DNA of 64,000 bases, from positions 248,001-312,000 of the forward strand of contig JAHBYX010000003.1 of assembly GCA_019635735.1 (NCBI GenBank), in the 5' to 3' direction. Position numbers and translations under genes: made by a program. Below the pieces are notes generated by a model. The model had not been told where the DNA came from, made no database searches, and worked only from the letters and a program-made list of their open reading frames with translations. This DNA is from Mesorhizobium sp. GTDB taxonomy: Bacteria; Pseudomonadota; Alphaproteobacteria; Rhizobiales; Rhizobiaceae. Below are positions 45,170-53,703 of the stretch, in pieces; position 1 is the first letter of the stretch, and each line of letters starts with the position of its first letter.

Positions 45170-46245
45170 TGTTCTCTCTCCTGAAGCTCGGCCAGCCGCT
45201 GCTCTTCGCACTCGATCCCGAGAGAGCGCATCACGTCTCGATCGCGGCGCTCAAGTCCGGCGTTCCGCTGGCTTCCTGTCCGAAGGCCGATCCGAAACTC
45301 GCCGTCGACCTGGCCGGTCTGCGGTTCCCCAACCCGCTCGGCATGGCGGCAGGTTACGACAAGAACGGCGAGGTGCCCGATGCGCTGCTGCGGCTCGGCT
45401 TCGGCTTTGCCGAAATCGGCACGGTCACGCCGCTGCCCCAGCAAGGCAATCCGAAACCGCGCATCTTCCGCCTGATGAGCGACCGCGCCGTGATCAACCG
45501 CCTCGGCTTCAACAATGAAGGACACGCCGCCCTGGCGGAAAGGCTGGCGAGACGGCGGGGCGGAGGGATCGTCGGAGTCAATATCGGCGCCAACAAGGAT
45601 TCGGACGACCGGATCCGCGACTACGAGGCAGGCGTCCGCGCCTTCGCAAAGAAGGCATCCTACCTCACCGTCAACATCTCGTCGCCGAATACGCCCGGGC
45701 TGCGCGCGCTGCAGAGCCGCGAAACGCTGGGCGAGCTGCTCGCACGTGTGCTCGCGGCACGCGCGGAGACAGGCGCGGCGACGCCCGTGTTTCTCAAGAT
45801 CGCGCCGGATCTGGTCGATGCCGACCTCGACGACATCGCGGCCGAGCTGTTGGGACAGAGGCTGGACGGGCTGATCGTGTCGAACACGACGCTTTCCCGC
45901 ACCGGCCTGCAGGACAGCCGGACTGCGCAGGAAGCCGGCGGCCTGTCGGGACGCCCTCTCTTCCGACGCTCAACCGCCATGCTCGCGCGCATGCGAAGGC
46001 GGCTGGGTAGCGATTTCCCGCTGATCGGCGTCGGCGGAATAGATTCGGTGGAGAGCGCGCTGGAGAAGATCCGCGCCGGGGCCGACCTGGTGCAGCTCTA
46101 TACGGGCATGATCTATGCCGGACCGGGCCTGCCCGGCGAGATCGTCACAGGTCTGTCGCGCCATGCGGCGAAGGAAGGTCTCGCCTCGATCCGCGACATC
46201 CGCGACGACGCCACCGAGCGCTGGGCTTCTACCAAGCTGGATTAA
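45169..46245 (+). CDS. pyrD: Dihydroorotate dehydrogenase (quinone-dependent, class 2)
   Basis: A 358-residue FMN enzyme for the fourth step of pyrimidine synthesis. Seen: the N-terminal membrane-binding helix MFSLLKLGQPLLFALDPERAHH typical of class 2, FPNPLGMAAGYDKNGEV, NRLGFNNEGH, and the signature NISSPNTPGLRALQ, plus GVGGIDSVESALEKIRAGADLVQLYTG. It passes electrons to quinone. It follows DUF952 with a one-base overlap and converges with the MATE gene (4-bp overlap). Confidence 0.96.
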   Translation: MFSLLKLGQPLLFALDPERAHHVSIAALKSGVPLASCPKADPKLAVDLAGLRFPNPLGMAAGYDKNGEVPDALLRLGFGFAEIGTVTPLPQQGNPKPRIFRLMSDRAVINRLGFNNEGHAALAERLARRRGGGIVGVNIGANKDSDDRIRDYEAGVRAFAKKASYLTVNISSPNTPGLRALQSRETLGELLARVLAARAETGAATPVFLKIAPDLVDADLDDIAAELLGQRLDGLIVSNTTLSRTGLQDSRTAQEAGGLSGRPLFRRSTAMLARMRRRLGSDFPLIGVGGIDSVESALEKIRAGADLVQLYTGMIYAGPGLPGEIVTGLSRHAAKEGLASIRDIRDDATERWASTKLD

Positions 46246-47591
46246 GCGAAAGCCGCCCTCACCCTTCCCGGCAGCAGCGCCAGCAGGCTGAAGCCCCGCG
46301 CGAGCAGGAAGACGTGGAGCGAGATCCACAGCCCGTGATTGCCGAGGATCTGCGGCAAGACGAGCAGGGCCGCGAGGAAGGCGGCGAACGACAGGAGCAT
46401 CATGTTGCGCATGGCGTTCGACCAGGTCGCCCCGATGTAGACGCCGTCCATCTGGAAGGCGAGCACGCCGGTCAGGGCCGTCAGCGCGGCCCAAGGCAGG
46501 TATAGCCCTGCAACGGCGCGGACCTCCGGCGCGGTCGTGATGACCGCAATGATGCGGTCGCCGAGGACCTGGAACAGCACCGTGACGGCAGCGGCGGTGC
46601 CGAAGCCCCAGGTAGCGGTGAGCCATAGCGTCCGCCGCAACGCCGGCTCCTGGCGCGCGCCGATCGAGCGGCCGGTGAGCTGCTCGGCGGCCGTGGCGAA
46701 ACCGTCGAGGAAGTAGCCGCCCACCAGGAAGAAGTTCATCAGCACGGCGTTGGCCGCCAGCGTCAATGTCCCCAGCTGAGCGCCTTGCCGGGTCATCAGC
46801 GCGAAGGCGCCGACCAGCACGAAGGAGCGGATCATGATGTCGAGGTTGAGCGAAAGCGTGCGCAGGATCGGCGCTAGGGCCAGCAGATCGGTCCGGCGGA
46901 CGCGCGGCTGGCCGGCAAAGCGCCGGATGAGAATTGCCATGCCGGCGAGGAAGGCGATCGTCTCGCCGAGCACTGTGCCCCAGGCCACACCGGCCACGCC
47001 CCATTCGAGCATCAGACCGAGCCAGATCGACATCGCGATGTTGACGCCGTTGAGCAGCAGCTGCAGCGCGAGGCTGAGGCCGGCTTCGCCGCGTCCGAGC
47101 AGATAGCCCAGGATGGCGTAGTTGGCGAGCGCCAGCGGAGCCGAGACGAGGCGGATCGTGACATAGGAGCCCATGGCCTGCGTCACGGCCTGCTCGCCGC
47201 CGATGAACCAGGCCCCGGCGGAGGCGACCAGCGGCGCGGCCGCGAGCAGAGTAAGCCCAGCCAGGATCGCAAGCACGAAGGCGCGCCAGAAATGGACTTG
47301 CTCGTCTGGGGTGTCGCCGCGGCCGAAAGCCTGCGCCACCAGCCCGGTCGTGCCAGAGCGCAGGAAGTTGAAGGTAGCGAACACGAGATCGAAGATAATG
47401 GCCCCGGCGGCAAGGCCGCCCAGCATCGCCGCATCGCCGAACTGGCCGATCACGGCGGTGTCGACCAGACCCAGGAGCGGCGTCGTGAGATAGGCCAGCA
47501 TCATCGGCAAGGCGATCGACAGGACGAGCCTGTTCGTCACCTCGATCCTGGGGGTTGCGTTCCCGTCCCGATGATAAATGTCGTGCGGCAT
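46242..47591 (-). CDS. MATE-family efflux transporter (DinF/NorM-like)
   Basis: A 449-residue membrane protein with 12 predicted helices. The first repeat is marked by RLVLSIALPMMLAYLTTPLLGLVDTAVIGQFGD and the second by FAGQPRVRRTD followed by LNLDIMIRSFVLVG and LAANAVLMNFFLVGGYFLDG. Likely exports drugs or metabolites by Na+ or H+ antiport. Start MPHDIYHRDG at 47591 chosen; an in-frame ATG at 47633 is possible. Divergent from the deacetylase-like gene with a short shared promoter gap. Confidence 0.93.
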   Translation of the reverse strand: MPHDIYHRDGNATPRIEVTNRLVLSIALPMMLAYLTTPLLGLVDTAVIGQFGDAAMLGGLAAGAIIFDLVFATFNFLRSGTTGLVAQAFGRGDTPDEQVHFWRAFVLAILAGLTLLAAAPLVASAGAWFIGGEQAVTQAMGSYVTIRLVSAPLALANYAILGYLLGRGEAGLSLALQLLLNGVNIAMSIWLGLMLEWGVAGVAWGTVLGETIAFLAGMAILIRRFAGQPRVRRTDLLALAPILRTLSLNLDIMIRSFVLVGAFALMTRQGAQLGTLTLAANAVLMNFFLVGGYFLDGFATAAEQLTGRSIGARQEPALRRTLWLTATWGFGTAAAVTVLFQVLGDRIIAVITTAPEVRAVAGLYLPWAALTALTGVLAFQMDGVYIGATWSNAMRNMMLLSFAAFLAALLVLPQILGNHGLWISLHVFLLARGFSLLALLPGRVRAAFA

Positions 47592-47680
47592 GGGCGGGGT
47601 CTGCCCGGCTGCCGCGCAATGTGCAAGGGCCACGTCGCGTAGCCCTTTCGTCCTGCCTTGTGCGCCCTATACTCCCGGCA

Positions 47681-48583
47681 ATGCCGCTGCCGATCGTCCA
47701 CCATCCCGACTACGATGCCCAGTTTCCCGCCCATCACCGTTTCCCGATGGGCAAATACCGCCTCCTGATGGAGGCGCTCGCCAGCCGCGGACTTGCGACA
47801 GACGCGAATCTTCGCACACCCGCGACGCCGGAGCCGTCCTGGCTGAAGCTCGCCCACGCGCCCGACTATGTCGATCAGGTGCTGTCCAGCACCGTGCCGC
47901 CTGCGATCGAGAAGGAAATCGGCTTTCCCGTTTCCGAAAGGGTCTCCCGACGCGCCCAGATGGCGGTCGCCGGCACCGTGCTCGCCGCGCGGCTGGCGCT
48001 CTCGCACGGCATCGCCTGCAACACGGCTGGAGGCAGCCATCATGCGCGCCGCGCGCATGGCGCAGGCTTCTGCACCTTCAACGATGTCGCGGTTGCTGCC
48101 AGGCTGCTCCTCAAGGAGGGCAAGGTGCGGCGGGTCCTCGTCGTCGATGTCGACGTGCACCAGGGAGACGGCACCGCCGAGATCTTCGCCGACGAGCCTC
48201 GGGTCTTCACCTTTTCGATGCATGCGCGCTCGAACTATCCGGCCCGGAAGGTTCCGTCCGATCTCGACCTGGCGCTCGCCGACCGAACCGGGGACGAGGC
48301 CTATCTGGAGCGACTGGCGGCGATGCTGCCCGTGCTGATGGAGTATTCGCGCCCCGACATCGTCTTCTACAATGCCGGCGTCGACCCGCACCGCGACGAC
48401 AAACTCGGCAAACTGGCGCTGAGCGACGAAGGACTGAGGCTTCGCGACCGCATGACGATGACCTTCTTCCGCGCACGCCGCGTGCCGGTGTGCGGCGTCA
48501 TCGGCGGCGGCTATTCGAACGACGTGCCGGCGCTGGCCGAGCGCCACGCCATCCTTTTCGAGGAAGCGGCGCTTCTTGCCTGA
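47681..48583 (+). CDS. Histone deacetylase-like amidohydrolase
   Basis: A 300-residue protein of the histone-deacetylase/AcuC superfamily. Zn-binding and catalytic elements are in GGSHHARRAHGAGFCTFND and DVDVHQGDGTAEIF, and the GVDPHRDDKLG and GVIGGGYS turns are also seen. Short, single-domain members like this (class IV-like) act in bacteria on acetylated proteins, acetylpolyamines or acetoin-related substrates. It ends one base before the stop of the convergent DUF6460 gene. Confidence 0.92.
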   Translation: MPLPIVHHPDYDAQFPAHHRFPMGKYRLLMEALASRGLATDANLRTPATPEPSWLKLAHAPDYVDQVLSSTVPPAIEKEIGFPVSERVSRRAQMAVAGTVLAARLALSHGIACNTAGGSHHARRAHGAGFCTFNDVAVAARLLLKEGKVRRVLVVDVDVHQGDGTAEIFADEPRVFTFSMHARSNYPARKVPSDLDLALADRTGDEAYLERLAAMLPVLMEYSRPDIVFYNAGVDPHRDDKLGKLALSDEGLRLRDRMTMTFFRARRVPVCGVIGGGYSNDVPALAERHAILFEEAALLA

Positions 48584-48853
48584 TCAGCGGCGGCGGTAGT
48601 TGATGAGCCGCAGCACCAGCCAGATCGGCACCACGACCGCGGCGCCGAGCAGGATATAGCCGAGGAACTGGTCGATTGCCGCGAAGCCCATGTTCCACAG
48701 CCGGACGAAGAAGTCGCGCACACCGAAGAGGATGTCCCAGGGCGACAGCCCGAGCGACGCCATGACCATGCCGACGATGAAGGACGCGACGGCGAGCTTG
48801 AGCAGCACGCGCAAGGGGCTGTCGCCGAGGATGCGGTTCACGCCGTCGGACAT
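48584..48853 (-). CDS. DUF6460 small membrane protein
   Basis: An 89-residue protein with two membrane segments (LRVLLKLAVASFIVGMVMA and YILLGAAVVVPIWLVLRLI) bridged by SPWDILFGVRDFFVRLWNMG, which matches DUF6460 as I recall it. It ends with a basic YRRR. Tail to tail with the deacetylase gene. Function unknown. Confidence 0.75.
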   Translation of the reverse strand: MSDGVNRILGDSPLRVLLKLAVASFIVGMVMASLGLSPWDILFGVRDFFVRLWNMGFAAIDQFLGYILLGAAVVVPIWLVLRLINYRRR

Positions 48854-48950
48854 CGGTTGGTCTCCGTTACCGCCGGCAGATACGCATGGACCGTGGCGAG
48901 ATCAAGCCGTGGGACGGACTGGCGCGGGGAACGGAAGCGGGGACGGCAAC

Positions 48951-48982
48951 GAAAATGGAGCGCCGGAAGAGGCCGGCGCTCC
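48951..48982 (-). terminator. Rho-independent terminator of the first protease gene
   Basis: On the minus strand GGAGCGCCGG and CCGGCGCTCC pair over 10 bp around CCTCTT, followed by ATTTTC. It starts 9 bp after the protease stop codon. Confidence 0.8.
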
Positions 48983-48990
48983 GTGGACAT

Positions 48991-50208
48991 CTAGCAGAAG
49001 GCCGGAGCCGCTACACACGTATCGTAGACGAGCTTTCCTATGTTTCCCGCACCGCGCCCGCCGTAATTGGAAAGCGGGAACTCCGCGTTCTGGCCGAAGT
49101 ACGACGCACCTTGGACGTTGATGCCGACTGAGGTGTAGCCCCAACTCGTCGTGCCGACGACGATGTTGCGGCCGACGGTTCCAGCCCTCCCCAACGACGC
49201 GCTTCCGGTGACCACCGGCGAGGTGCCGAAGTTGACCAGCCACGGTCCACCCGACGAGCCGCCGGTCATTGCCGAGCCGAGTTGGGTGTTCCGGAGCTGC
49301 TTGCCGTTCGCCCCCGTCAGGGCGATGAACTTGCCGAACGAGTCGCCCCGAAGCATCTGACGCCCGTGGTCGATCGCGACGGGATAGCCGATCTGCGTGA
49401 TCTGGGCGACCCGCGCGTTGCCGAAGATCGGCGTCGCAATGAAGCTATACCCGTTCCAGCCATAGCCATACCATCCGCCCAAGGTCGAACCGGCATGAAC
49501 TCCATTCCTCGGGGCCAGGCGAACCGTGGCGATATCGTTGTTACAGACGATACCGATCGCGCCGGACTGACAGGTATCCGTTCCGTTGTAGTAAGGCGCC
49601 GGAACACGCCAGGCTTGACCGGAATAGAATCCCCAGGGACCGCCGCCGGCCGCCCAGTTGGCCGGATACCAGCGAACTTCGTTGGCAAAGCCCGCAGCTT
49701 TCTGTCCATAATTATGGACGCAATGCGCAGCGGTCACGAGAATGCCTTTCTTGATCAGCGAGGCGGTACAGACATACCAACTCGAACCGAAACGCATCCA
49801 CAGCTTGCCGGAAAAGCGATAAGGGCGGCTTGCGACCGGCACGAGAGCGCCGTTCGTGGTGTTGAAGGGCGCCCCCGTCACCGCTACACGGGCGATCGTG
49901 TAAGGCCATTTGAAACTGTTGCTTACGCCATAGGCACTGCTTCCGACGCCGCTGTCGCCGGTTGAACCGGCCACCTGCCCAGCCGGCAGCGCACCGCCTG
50001 TCGATTCGAACGGCATGATCCTGGGCGTCGTGGTCGGAAGACGGCTCAATCCCGGGCCGACCGGGCCGGATGCCGACATCCGGCCCGACGGCACACCTTC
50101 AACGGTCTGCGGACCGTTTCCAATCTGTGCACTGCCCGCCTCCGTCAGCAACAACACGGTTCCAATCGCCATCGAGGCGATCCTGGTTGTTCGCGACAAC
50201 CTCGTCAT
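48991..50208 (-). CDS. Secreted trypsin-like serine protease (S1), paralogue 1
   Basis: A 405-residue protein with a signal peptide (MTRLSRTTRIASMAIGTVLL, cleavage after about GSAQ) and a 70-residue low-complexity propeptide (STGGALPAGQVAGSTGDSG). The catalytic triad is seen as His in VTAAHCVHNYG, Asp in NNDIATVRL and Ser in MTGGSSGGPWLVNF. Cysteines pair as CTAS-AHC, DTCQSG-IVCNN and DTCVAAPAFC, three likely disulfides. Nearly identical, and exactly as long, as the neighbour at 50744, with both genes on one strand: a tandem duplication. Its own promoter lies in the AT-rich 535-bp gap, where a CRP-type site is found. Targets unknown; a host- or substrate-degrading role is possible. Confidence 0.93.
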   Translation of the reverse strand: MTRLSRTTRIASMAIGTVLLLTEAGSAQIGNGPQTVEGVPSGRMSASGPVGPGLSRLPTTTPRIMPFESTGGALPAGQVAGSTGDSGVGSSAYGVSNSFKWPYTIARVAVTGAPFNTTNGALVPVASRPYRFSGKLWMRFGSSWYVCTASLIKKGILVTAAHCVHNYGQKAAGFANEVRWYPANWAAGGGPWGFYSGQAWRVPAPYYNGTDTCQSGAIGIVCNNDIATVRLAPRNGVHAGSTLGGWYGYGWNGYSFIATPIFGNARVAQITQIGYPVAIDHGRQMLRGDSFGKFIALTGANGKQLRNTQLGSAMTGGSSGGPWLVNFGTSPVVTGSASLGRAGTVGRNIVVGTTSWGYTSVGINVQGASYFGQNAEFPLSNYGGRGAGNIGKLVYDTCVAAPAFC

Positions 50209-50342
50209 CCTGCCCTCCTGGGTTCGATTTTTGTAACGAATCCAAACATACCGTCACACCGCGTGAAGGCAATAAGAAATTTCCAGTATACTGTATATAT
50301 CCCATTTTTATCTCGAATTACTTCTGAATATATGTTAAAGAG

Positions 50343-50358
50343 TGTGAAATCTTTCACA
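50343..50358. promoter_or_regulatory. CRP-type site (TGTGA-N6-TCACA)
   Basis: TGTGAAATCTTTCACA, a palindrome with 7-bp arms around TC that fits the TGTGA-N6-TCACA consensus of CRP/CAP proteins in every defined base. It lies 135 bp upstream of the first protease gene on that gene's strand. Regulation by a CRP-like protein (cAMP or another ligand) is inferred. Confidence 0.6.
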
Positions 50359-50662
50359 ATTCATCCGAGATTAAAGAGAATTGCAGCTATGGTCTTTGCT
50401 GAGAAACATATTCCAAAAAATCTGAAAGTTTTCCGGCGCTCCCATGGCGCTTATCTTTTTTGACTGGCCGGAATCGCAACGGATGTTTTCTGTTCAGCGA
50501 AGTAGAGGGCTGCCCTAACGGCAGATGAAGCCGCTGTGGAAGGAAGAACGACGCTCTTCTGCGAGGTTCGCAGGCAGCAAAAAGGATCCGAAGCCCGGAC
50601 GCTGGCGAGCGAAGCGCGCTATCGTCGTGACGATTCGATCCCAACAAGCTGACCGAAAAGCT

Positions 50663-50697
50663 AAAAAAAAAGCGGCGGCGGGAGTGACCCGCCGCCG
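50663..50697 (-). terminator. Rho-independent terminator of the second protease gene
   Basis: On the minus strand a 10-bp stem CGGCGGCGGG/CCCGCCGCCG around TCACT, followed by TTTTTTTTT. It begins 46 bp after the protease stop codon and would keep transcription of the two protease genes separate. Confidence 0.92.
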
Positions 50698-50743
50698 AAT
50701 GTCTCGAACTGCCGGGTAACCCCAGCGACCTCTATGGGAAAGC

Positions 50744-51961
50744 TCAGCAGTAAGCCGGTGCGGCGGTGCAGGTGTCGTACATCAGCTTGCCAATGTTGCC
50801 CGCGCCGTAGCTGCCATAGGCAGCGCCCGGGAACTCGGCGTTCTGGCCGAACCAGGAAGCGCCCTGCACGTTAATGCCGACCGAGGTGTAGCCCCAGCTC
50901 GTCGTGCCGACGACAATGTTGCGACCCACCGTGCCGGCCTTGCCGAGCGACGCGCTGCCGGTAACGACCGGCGCGGTACCGAAGTTGACGAGCCAAGGAC
51001 CGCCGGACGAGCCACCCGTCATGGCGGAGCCGAGCTGAGTGTTCTTCAGCACCTTGCCGTTGGCGCCGGTCATGGCGATGTATTTGCCAAACGAGTCGCC
51101 GCGCAGCATCTGGTAGCCGTTGTCGATCGCGGCCGGATAGCCGATCTGCGTGATCGCGGCGACGGTCGCATTGCCGAAGATCGGCGTTGCGAGGAAGCTG
51201 TAGCCGTTCCAGCCGTAGGAGTACCAGCCGCCGAGCGTGGTGCCGGCATGTGCACCGTTCTTCGGAACCAGGCGAACCGTCGCGATGTCATTGTTGCAGA
51301 CAACCCCGTTGGCACCCGACTGGCAGGTGTCGGTGCCGTTGACATACGGTGCCGGGACGCGCCACGAATGCGCGGTGTAGTAGCCCCAGGGACCGCCGCC
51401 GGCCGCGTAGTTGGCCGGATACCAGCGGACTTCATCCGCGAATCCGGCCTGTCCCTGACCGTAATTGTGAACACAGTGCGCTGCCGTGATCAGCACGCCC
51501 TTCTTCACCAGCGACGCTGTGCAGACGAACCAGTCCGAGCCGAAGCGCATCCACAGCTTGCCTGCGAAACGATAGGGACGGCTGGCGACCGGCACGATGG
51601 CGCCGTTGGTGGTGTTGAACGGCGCACCGGTCACCGCTACGCGGGCGATCGTGTAGGGCCATTTGTAGCTTGCGCTCACGCCATAGGCGCTGCTTCCGAC
51701 GCCGCTGTCGCCGATCGCGCCGGCCGGCTGCGAGGCCGGCAGTGACCCGCCGGTGGACTCGTAAGGCATCACCGCGGGCGTCGTGGTCGGCAGGCGACTC
51801 TTTCCCGGTCCGACCGGCGCCGCCGCCGACGAGCGGGACGAGGGGAAGCCCTCGATCGTCTGCGCACCGTTTCCGATCTGTGCGCTGCTCGCCGCTACGA
51901 GCATGAATGTGGCCCCCATCGCGACAGACGCGATCTTGGCGCCCTTCGGCAACCTCATCAT
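50744..51961 (-). CDS. Secreted trypsin-like serine protease (S1), paralogue 2
   Basis: A 405-residue twin of the protein at 48991. Signal peptide MMRLPKGAKIASVAMGATFM, propeptide ending STGGSLPASQPAGAIGDSG, catalytic His in ITAAHCVHNYG, Asp in NNDIATVRL, Ser in MTGGSSGGPWLVNF, and the same six cysteines. The start at 51961 has GGAGG six bases before it; the longer frame to 52024 has no binding site. Differences from paralogue 1 are mostly in the propeptide and on surface loops (for example KKGVLI for KKGILV), as expected for a recent duplicate. Each copy has its own terminator and AT-rich promoter region. Confidence 0.93.
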   Translation of the reverse strand: MMRLPKGAKIASVAMGATFMLVAASSAQIGNGAQTIEGFPSSRSSAAAPVGPGKSRLPTTTPAVMPYESTGGSLPASQPAGAIGDSGVGSSAYGVSASYKWPYTIARVAVTGAPFNTTNGAIVPVASRPYRFAGKLWMRFGSDWFVCTASLVKKGVLITAAHCVHNYGQGQAGFADEVRWYPANYAAGGGPWGYYTAHSWRVPAPYVNGTDTCQSGANGVVCNNDIATVRLVPKNGAHAGTTLGGWYSYGWNGYSFLATPIFGNATVAAITQIGYPAAIDNGYQMLRGDSFGKYIAMTGANGKVLKNTQLGSAMTGGSSGGPWLVNFGTAPVVTGSASLGKAGTVGRNIVVGTTSWGYTSVGINVQGASWFGQNAEFPGAAYGSYGAGNIGKLMYDTCTAAPAYC

Positions 51962-52322
51962 CCCAATCCTCCAGGAATCGATTCTCGACGAGAGGATAGA
52001 TACCCACGCTACATACAAAGGCAAGTGAATTATTTCAGCTTAACATGATATCTGTTATGCGCAATATATGCTCTACTATTCATGACGAGCAAAGGCCTGC
52101 GTTAGAAAATACAAATGGCCACATTAGCAGCTATATTTCTTAATTTCTTCTTAATTCCGGATGAATGCCAGAATTGGAACTTGAACTCAATCTCGTTCTA
52201 TTTTCTCATTCTTGAACTACGCCTTGGGCGAATGCCGACGGCCGTTTACAGGACGGAGAGATTCCACCGGGGTTGGGGATCTACCATCGCCAGATGAAGT
52301 AACCTGTCGGGCCGCAGGTCGC
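51962..52322. other. AT-rich interval upstream of the second protease gene
   Basis: About 360 bp between the protease gene and the tRNA, mostly 51990-52230 and rich in T and A like the interval between the proteases. It has short palindromes (AACATGATATCTGTT near 52042, and the imperfect TTAGAAAATA/TATTTCTTAA pair 52103-52145), but no recognisable gene or exact CRP box. It presumably carries the promoter of the second protease gene. Confidence 0.5.
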
Positions 52323-52396
52323 TGGAGCGGGTGAAGGGAATCGAACCCTCGTATTCAGCTTGGGAAGCTGCTGCTCTACCATTGAGCTACACCCGC
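52323..52396 (-). tRNA. tRNA-Gly (anticodon CCC)
   Basis: A 74-nt gene with encoded CCA. Acceptor GCGGGTG/CACCCGC, D-arm GCTC-AATGGTA-GAGC, anticodon loop TTCCCAA with anticodon CCC, and T-arm GAGGG-TTCGATT-CCCTT. The first pair of the anticodon stem is a G-A mismatch, which is tolerated. It reads GGG codons, which are common in high-GC genomes. Confidence 0.95.
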
Positions 52397-52527
52397 AACG
52401 GCAACAGTCATCCGCGATCGGACGGGCCGATGTCAAGCCGGATGTTCGGCCGTCCGGCGACGCTCCGGCTTGACGCCGGGCGGAGTTGCGCGCACCTGTC
52501 GAAGCGGTTCGCCGCAGGGGGGAGACT

Positions 52528-53703
52528 ATGCCGCGATTGCTGAAATGGGTGTTGGGAATACTCGCGGTCCTCACTGTCGCGGGGCTCGCCGTCTTCTTCT
52601 TCATCGCGCCGGCGGAAGTCGAAAGGGCCATGAACGGCGTGATCGAACCGCCACCCTACTCGGTCGCCGACCGCGCCGCTGAGCTGCACAAGACGCTGAC
52701 GGTTGCGGACCTCCACGCAGATTCCCTCCTCTGGGGCCGCAACCTTCTCAAGAAGGGAACCCGCGCGCAGGTGGACGTGCCGCGGCTGATCGAGGGCAAT
52801 GTCGCGGTACAGGTGTTCGCGGTGGTGTCGAAGACGCCACGCGGCCTGAACATCGAGAAGAACACGCCAGACACGGACAACATCACCCTGCTCGCCATTG
52901 CCCAGCGCTGGCCGGTGAAGACCTGGACCAGCCTGAAGGAACGCGCGCTCTACCAGGCCGAACGGCTGAAGGCATTCGCCGCGCAGTCCGGCGGCAAGCT
53001 GACCATGATCTACAGCCGCGGCGACCTGGAGCGCTTCCTGGTGCGGCGCCGGAGCGAGCCCGGCATCGTCGCCGGGCTGCTGGCGCTCGAAGGCGCGCAG
53101 GTTCTCGAAGGCGATCCGACCAATGTCGACGTGCTGTTCGACGCGGGCTACCGGATGATGTCGCCGACGCATTTCTTCGACAACGAGATGGCGGGTTCGG
53201 CCCACGGCGTGAAAAAGGGCGGACTGACCGAGGCAGGCCGCGAGATGATCGAGCGGATGGAGGCGAGGCGCATGATCGTCGACGTGTCGCACGGCTCGAT
53301 GGCGCAGATCGACGACGTGCTGGCGATGTCGACGCGGCCGATCGTGGTCTCGCACACGGGAGTGCGGGGGACCTGCGACAACGGCCGCAACCTGACCGAC
53401 GACCAGCTGCGCGCGATCGCCGCCAAGGGCGGGCTCGTCGGTATCGGCTTCTGGGACGTGGCCACCTGCGGGCGCGCCGCCGACGCGATCGCAGCTGCGC
53501 AGGCCTACACGGCAAATCTCGTCGGCGCGCCGCATGTCGGCCTCGGATCCGATTTCGACGGCGCGGTGCTTGTTCCCTTCGATGCGACGGGCATGGTCAA
53601 GATCACCGAGGCGCTGATGGCAGGCGGTATGAGCGACGACGACATCGCCGCCGTCATGGGCGGCAACCAGGTGCGCTTCCTGCTGGAGAACCTGCCGGAG
53701 TGA
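52528..53703 (+). CDS. Membrane dipeptidase (M19, renal-dipeptidase family)
   Basis: A 391-residue zinc dipeptidase. N-terminal membrane anchor MPRLLKWVLGILAVLTVAGL. Metal ligands: ADLHADSLLWGRN (HxD), ALEGAQVLEG (Glu), VDVSHGS and VSHTGVRGTC (His), GLGSDFDG (Asp). Such enzymes cleave dipeptides, including those with D-residues. The start at 52528 is backed by GGGGGGAG; the longer frame to 52486 overlaps the tRNA promoter region. Its stop overlaps the K+ channel start (GTGA). Confidence 0.93.
   Translation: MPRLLKWVLGILAVLTVAGLAVFFFIAPAEVERAMNGVIEPPPYSVADRAAELHKTLTVADLHADSLLWGRNLLKKGTRAQVDVPRLIEGNVAVQVFAVVSKTPRGLNIEKNTPDTDNITLLAIAQRWPVKTWTSLKERALYQAERLKAFAAQSGGKLTMIYSRGDLERFLVRRRSEPGIVAGLLALEGAQVLEGDPTNVDVLFDAGYRMMSPTHFFDNEMAGSAHGVKKGGLTEAGREMIERMEARRMIVDVSHGSMAQIDDVLAMSTRPIVVSHTGVRGTCDNGRNLTDDQLRAIAAKGGLVGIGFWDVATCGRAADAIAAAQAYTANLVGAPHVGLGSDFDGAVLVPFDATGMVKITEALMAGGMSDDDIAAVMGGNQVRFLLENLPE

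Larger units (their letters stand above)
50209..50743. other. 535-bp AT-rich interval between the protease genes
   Basis: Much richer in A and T than the rest of the window, especially 50270-50440. It holds a CRP-type palindrome (50343), a further imperfect palindrome (GTATACTGTATAT near 50299), and the terminator of the second protease gene at 50663. The reading frame at 50263-50463 has no binding site or recognisable features and is not called. Probably the regulatory region of the protease gene at 48991. Confidence 0.6.

Noticed and set aside
48886..49131. 81-codon plus-strand frame
   Set aside because: Overlaps the terminator and 3' end of the first protease gene.
50263..50463. 66-codon frame in the AT-rich interval
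   Set aside because: No binding site or recognisable feature; AT-rich regulatory DNA is a better explanation.
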